Assembly (NCBI RefSeq): GCF_020536995.1
Contig: NC_068357.1
Coordinates: 125,552,268-125,616,267 of the forward strand
DNA: 64,000 nt
Source: Dreissena polymorpha
Taxonomy: Eukaryota; Mollusca; Bivalvia; Myida; Dreissenidae
Reading direction: 5' to 3'
Position numbers and translations under genes: made by a program. The notes beneath the pieces were generated by a model. The model made no database searches. It saw nothing but the letters and a program-made list of their open reading frames with translations, and was not told the origin of the DNA. Below, piece by piece: positions 59,262 to 64,000 of the stretch (the stretch's first letter is position 1; every line of letters begins with the position of its first letter).

Positions 59262-59844
59262 TTAACTATGAGTTTTGGGTTTAAATTAATAACCTACCAG
59301 TACCATTCAAATGCATTTTAATTAATAATAAATGTCATTGTCATATAACACGCAATAATGAATATGTCAATAAATGCACAGCATCTTGAATTGCCTGCCA
59401 ACAAATAATGTTGTCACTGTCAGTTATGAAGAAAGAAAAAGATACTGTAATGTTTAAATGATCTCAGTTCTCAAAGGCTAATGATAAATTTAATTTATTT
59501 GCGCGAATAGTTAATTCTGTATTCAACTTGGCTTTAATTTTAGTCTCTGTCTGTAACTTAAGTGTAAACGAGGCAATCAGTATTTACGCGTTCTGTGATG
59601 TATATGCATAAACTTATGTAACGAAAACGAATCATTTGATCAGTTATACTATTTTAATCTACTTTTATAAAAAAAATAATCATACGCACTATTGAGTTTT
59701 ACAATAAAAAAACATATTTTACCTTCTTCTTCCGTGTTTGACAATACAGACTCCGCCATATTTGTTGTTGTTGTTGTCACAATGCGTGTTTATATTTAAA
59801 TTTATATTTAAACTCTATATTTAGTCGGGGAAAAAAACCGATCC

Positions 59845-59885
59845 AAGGGTTAGTGGTTCGAGCCTTGGTGCGGCTTACTTTTTTC
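59845..59885 (+). other. tRNA-like 3' half (B box) in the subterminal transposon region
   Basis: 'ggttagtggttcgagcct' followed by a T-run, resembling a Pol III B box and terminator. A matching 5' half is not evident. It recalls the tRNA-like block in the related short MITEs. Confidence 0.4.
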
Positions 59886-60164
59886 TTTCTTATTTTTACT
59901 TTATTTTTGTTTTATACTGGAGCACGTTATTTGCGATGTTTAAATTTATGAATTTAAAGCATAAAATGAAAAACTTCAAAAAAATGCAATTTACGTGTGA
60001 ACAAGCCCCTTTAATATCAATTGACAGGTAATAAGAAACAGAAAAAGTAACAATTTTCTCAAGTATGATCCTCTTGTTTATTGTGTCAAATACTTTTAAG
60101 GTGATTAATACAACTTGCTATAATATTTTGCTACAAAAGTATCTACACGAGTAAACTAAATCAA

Positions 60165-60720
60165 ATCGAAATCAAAGACATTATGAGATCATCGCATGTT
60201 ACATTTTTCATAAAACAGAAAATCCATTACCTATGCTATTTATTATCACACATTTTATAAATCATTATCAATGTGGTGGACATAGAATAGCGTTAAAAGA
60301 TTAATCAAATCAAATCAAAATCACAGACATTATGCGGTAATCGCATTTGGCATTTCTATAAAACATAAAAGGCGTTACCTATGCTTTTACTTTCGCTACT
60401 CATTTAAAGCATCATAAATGTGGTGGACATACAATAGCGTATAAAGATTAATCAACTTAAAATCACAGACATGAGATCATCGCATATGTCATTTACATCA
60501 AACAGAAAATGTGTTACCTATGCTATTACCATCGCCACTTATATAAAGCATCATGAATGAAGTGGACATAGAATAGCGTATAAATATTTATCAAATCAAA
60601 ATTACAGACATGATATCATCGCATATGGCATTTACAACAAACATAAAAAGCATTTACCTGTGCTATTATAATAATCACAAAATTATAAAAAAGCTTCATA
60701 TATGTGGTGTAAATGAAATA
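60165..60720 (+). repeat. ~140-bp tandem repeat, 4 units
   Basis: 'atcgcat' anchors recur near 60192, 60341, 60480 and 60619 (spacing about 139-149). Each unit holds 'gttacctatgctattt'-type, 'catcataaatgtggtggaca' and 'atagaatagcgtataaa' blocks, or close variants. A short satellite array, starting about 150 bp beyond the right end of the candidate transposon. Confidence 0.88.
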
Positions 60721-62550
60721 ATAATATTAATACAATATGATCATTTAAATCACATATTTTGTGACCATCTATATATGTACTAGTTAGATATGGTAAAAAA
60801 CAACAACATAACATCAGCAATAACATTACATATAACAAACTTAGCATTTAACTAACTCTAAGATCACCGGATGTATATGATATGGCAGTTATCGTCAAAT
60901 AGACAACGTATAAACTGCTAAAATATTCAAGTATACCAATGTTCAGATGACAATAAAAATCGTTTTATTGCAACAGTTAAAATAACTCAGAGAGTGTCCA
61001 TATTCAATTCAACATTACACATTTTCTCCACAAATATTGATGCTGAAACTGTCTTTATGGAATAGATTTTGAAAATAAATGGGCAATCTATGTGAATGAA
61101 ATCTTAATAACTAGCACTGAACACACAATAGTTTTATTCTTCCAAAACTCATGTCAACATTTGAATACTTATTAATAATTTACTTTCATGTAATAATTTT
61201 TACAATTTCTCATGAACATATAGTGTAATATGAATGTTAGTTTACAAACATGTCCTAAAATGTTATAATACAATCTTGGTATAAATATTGAGCCCTCGTG
61301 ATATACATATTGTTATTTTAGATCAGAGGCACATTAATTCTACATGTTTTTTTTTGTTTCAATTAAATGATATAAAACTTTTTTTAAAGTTATATTTCAT
61401 CAATATTTTAGGACTAAAATTTGCCTATCAACACAGGTATCCAAACCACAGAGTTAACAGGTCCCAAGACAGCAGGCTTGACTTTTCTTTCACTTTGAAA
61501 CTATAATGTACATGTTCTGTCAGTTACATTTTATAATGACCACACATACATATTAAATATTGATTATATGTAGCATGTTTGAAGTCTATGTAAACTTACA
61601 GTTAAAACTTTATCAATTAAAACAAGAAATGTGACAATGTCAGAAAACAAGATTTCCATCTTTTACCAATACATTAAATTGAATGTAATTAACTTTTAAA
61701 GCAATGGCTGCATTTAGGCTACACAATTAAAACAAGATACCTCCATCCTAATTGAAGGTATTGAGCACAAACAACTTTTTCAGTCACAATCACCTTTACC
61801 CTTCTGACTTTCAATGCAATCCCACCCTAGGTCTGGAATACAACATAAACGAACAATAAATCCACTCAACCTAAAGTTATTAGGCTGATTTGTTTCTATT
61901 GTTATTTTATTTTTTTATCTTGACCCCATTTGATCTACATACAATATCTTGCTAGATAAGCCTGTAACTAACCTAAACAAACAATTTCAGCAGAATAATC
62001 CAATCCTAACTAAAGTTATTGAGCACAAACGTTTTAACTATTTAAGCAACAATGAACTTGACATTGACCCAACTGAAATAAAATGCAGCCTCATACTTGA
62101 TCTGCATGTCAATACGAGATATAATTTATTGGACAAGTCAACAAAGTATAATACTGAGAATAATAAATAAGCCTTGGTCCGTTATCTCGCATGATAATTC
62201 CAATGACTTCGTGAAGTTTCAATTCAATATCTTTAGTAGTACCATAGATATACACATGTTGTATCCAAACTTTGAAGTGAAAGTCAACTTAATTGCAGGC
62301 AAAGCATAACTTGGCTTTTACAGTAGAGGGCATTAGCATGTTAAAAGGTTGTTCTGCAATCAGTGAATGTTCATAAAGATCCATGAACACATGTGTGAAA
62401 TTTTCATTTCATAATATGTAGTAAATATAAACAGGTATGAACAGGGACATAATTCTGCTAAATTGAAAGTCACAGTTATTTCACTTTGGAAGTGATGTCA
62501 CATGATAGCCCTAATAACATGTAAGAAGATTCAATACAATACATAATTAA
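60721..62550. other. AT-rich intergenic DNA, nothing recognised
   Basis: No supported exon, RNA or repeat. Frames at 61288-61506 and 61949-62309 lack support. Confidence 0.5.
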
Positions 62551-63118
62551 ACAAGCAAATTCGTTGAATATACTTCTGGACACAAATAGTTCTTGACGGA
62601 TGGACAACGACAACGTGCATCATCCTCTTATCCGTTTATATACTCATACCAAGTTTCAATGAAATCCGTCAAAGCACTTCCTAGATATGGCTCCGGACAC
62701 ACAAAAAAGCATTTTTTCAAGATACATAGGGCCATAAATCCGTTATTATCCAATGGTGTATAATGCGATTTGGCCTTCCTTATCCTCTTATCCATATATA
62801 TACTCATACCAAGTTTCAATGAAATCCGCCAAAGCACTTCCAATATATGGCTCCAGACAAAAACAAACATTTTTTCAAGATACAAAGGGCCATAACTCCG
62901 TTATTTTCAGATGGTGTACAATGCCATTCGGCGTGCATCATCCTCTTATCCATATACATACTCATACCAAGTTTCAATGAAATCCGCCAAAGCACTTTCA
63001 AGATATGGCTACGGACTCAAAAGTGCCGGACGGACGGACGGACGTAAGGACGGAAAGACGGACGGACGGAAGGACGGACAACGCCAAAACAATATCTCTC
63101 CGCCAATGGAAGGGGATA
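62551..63118 (+). mobile_element. Hairpin-ended tandem-core element, 3 units ('accaagtttcaatgaaatcc' family)
   Basis: Start 'acaagcaaattcgttgaata'. Three ~157-bp units with 'catcatcctcttatcc', 'ataccaagtttcaatgaaat' and 'cgccaaagcacttc'. Then a 'gacggacggacgg' linker and a weak closing hairpin 'ctctccgccaatggaaggggat'. A fifth family with the same layout. Confidence 0.8.
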
Positions 63119-63395
63119 ACAAGTGTTCCGCGGTCGAAGACATATGTCCCCCCCCAAACGTGGCCTTGATTTGTGACCTAGTGACCTGAAAATCAATATG
63201 GTCATCTGCCAGTCATGATCAGTGTACCTATGAAGTTTCATGATCCTAGGCCTAAGCATTATTGCGTAATCATCCGGAAACCATTTGTTGGACGGACCGA
63301 CCGACGCACCGAAAGACCGACGGACCGACCGACGGACCGACCGACATCTGCAAAACAATATACCCCCTCTTCTTCGAGGGGGGGGGGGCATAACA
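63119..63395 (+). mobile_element. One-unit hairpin-ended element ('ctagtgacctgaaaatcaa' family)
   Basis: Start 'acaagtgttccgcggtcgaa' plus 'gacatatgtccccccccaaa', one core unit ('agtgacctgaaaatcaatat', 'gaagtttcatgatcctaggc'), a 'ggaccgaccgac' linker and hairpin 'taccccctcttcttcgaggg' ending 'gcataa'. It begins exactly where the previous element ends. Confidence 0.85.
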
Positions 63396-63766
63396 AGTGA
63401 TATAGAGAATTGCATTACACAGATGCCGACATTTGGGAAAGTAGTATAGCTCATACCATTATGTGAATGTGAATGATCGGACTAAAAATGGCATAAATAT
63501 AGTTTAGTTAATAAGTGATTTAAGTCAATAAGCAATCAAGTACTAGTATTTTACTAATATCAGTTACAAGTTGAACAACTTGCAGAAAATATACAAATCC
63601 TTACAATATTTAACAGTACCAACACTATCACATTCATTTTGATGACATGACACGATGTCCATCAAGCCTTCAAATCAAATTATCAATAATTTGTTGTTGT
63701 TAAACAGTTGTCAAATAAAAATGACAATAGTGCAATTGATTACTTAATTATTGGTGCATTAGCAAG

Positions 63767-64000
63767 TCATGCGATTTGAAAGTTATTATCATAAAACCCT
63801 ACTGACTTGTTTATTAATTTTACTTTCCGCATGATATGATTTTGCAAACAATTATTCCATGTGAATGTTTTTCCACAAATCTGACAGCAAAACCTTGGTG
63901 GCTGATGGAGCCGTTTGTGTTGCTTTAATAATCTCTGTTAATGTTAATGATTTATGACATATTTCACACTCATGTGTTCCATGTTGTCTGTTAATTGTGC
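63767..64000 (-). CDS. C2H2 zinc-finger gene, 3' end (runs off the window)
   Basis: On the minus strand, entering from the right edge: 'HGTHECEICHKS' (first finger Cys pair), then 'KQHKRLHQPPRFCCQICGKTF', 'TWNNCLQNH', and a stop at 63767-63769. That is one full and one near-full C2H2 finger; the last finger lacks the second His at the usual place. Between the Cys codon and the His codon of the first finger there are 37 bases where 36 are expected, so the frame shifts by one; this could be decay or an assembly error. Such fingers bind DNA. Upstream fingers lie outside the window. Confidence 0.65.

Larger units (their letters stand above)
57170..59759 (-). pseudogene. Decayed gene with P2RX7-like Cys-rich C-terminal region
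   Basis: Minus-strand exons: 59723-59759 (ATG, MAESVLSNTEEE, donor phase 1); 58407-58486 ('FMKKGSLDFVTLVQETGK', phase 0); about 57785-57996 ('LLKEIAARQSAVITDSLSWH', 'DHPQANHDGVFARIVHLVDH'); about 57175-57329. The last holds 'NNVLALKMWRTQIDL' and 'QYILWIHGHL' in two frames, comparable with the LLALDVD...YRCYATWRFG...LPSCC region of P2RX7-like C-termini. Phases of the first three exons agree, so the model is real. In-frame stops in the second and third exons (one and two) and a frame change in the fourth show decay. This zinc-binding domain is widely expanded in molluscs; its role is unknown. Confidence 0.55.
52083..60011. mobile_element. Candidate 7.9-kb DNA transposon with two convergent genes
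   Basis: Ends AAGGGGGTTGTTCACAC (left) and the complement of AAGGGGCTTGTTCACAC (right) match at 16 of 17 bases and are flanked by TA on both sides (52081-52082 and 60012-60013). Inside, a two-exon plus-strand gene starts 295 bp from the left end, and a multi-exon minus-strand gene starts about 250 bp from the right end, pointing toward each other. The terminal segments resemble a short bivalve MITE family I recall, which would be end-only derivatives. Later insertions lie inside (54535-55390, 56396-56635, 59058-59261). The alternative is two unrelated MITE halves that happen to face each other. Confidence 0.5.

Noticed and set aside
21382-63395. CRISPR array (regular ~130-160-bp repeats)
   Set aside because: Whole units repeat with no unique spacers, in an animal genome; they are tandem-core mobile elements.

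Overview
This window is eukaryotic and animal, and most likely from a bivalve mollusc. From memory it looks closest to a dreissenid or other heterodont, but the species cannot be fixed here. The DNA is AT-rich, exons are short and far apart with GT/AG borders, there are no operons, and at least a third of the window is recognisable repeat. The repeats include arrays of ~130-160 bp units built on 'gaccttgacc' and closed by C/G-rich hairpins, tRNA-derived SINEs, TTAA-flanked MITEs and a tyrosine-recombinase retroelement, a mix typical of bivalve assemblies. There is one 100-N assembly gap (28180-28279).

Layout. 1-2.2 kb: nothing recognisable. 2.2-7.1 kb: decayed tyrosine-recombinase (PAT/Ngaro/DIRS-type) retroelement on the minus strand with split direct repeats, carrying a SINE. 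7.1-17.3 kb: mostly featureless AT-rich DNA with two unknown minus-strand reading frames (10.7-11.5 kb) and an 850-bp TTAA-flanked element holding a tRNA-Ser-like sequence (13.1-14.0 kb). 17.4-27.7 kb: dense repeats, namely a long hairpin beside a Penelope-like or hammerhead-like tail, a duplicated minisatellite block, several hairpin-ended tandem-core elements and MITEs.

23.6-32.6 kb: three minus-strand exons of a KMT5A/SET8-like SET-domain methyltransferase, with introns full of repeats. 35.8-40.3 kb: plus-strand exons encoding a small Cys-rich zinc finger and a region resembling the N-terminal part of HARBI1/DDE_Tnp_4 transposases. 42.5-44.0 kb: minus-strand SAP + SWIM + start-of-YqaJ gene, damaged and cut short. 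46.4-50.5 kb: a second YqaJ-nuclease-type coding fossil on the plus strand, arranged head to head with the first.

52.08-60.01 kb: two matching inverted ends with TA target duplications enclose 7.9 kb holding two convergent spliced genes. These are a small intact-looking two-exon plus-strand gene and a decayed minus-strand gene resembling the Cys-rich P2RX7-like C-terminal families expanded in molluscs. I read this as a candidate large DNA transposon and the best lead in the window. 60.2-60.7 kb: ~140-bp tandem repeat. 62.5-63.4 kb: two hairpin-ended elements lying end to end. 63.77-64.0 kb: the 3' end of a minus-strand C2H2 zinc-finger gene that runs off the window.

The genes show no shared pathway. 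Most coding material other than the SET exons is related to mobile elements. All family assignments are made by eye without database searches.
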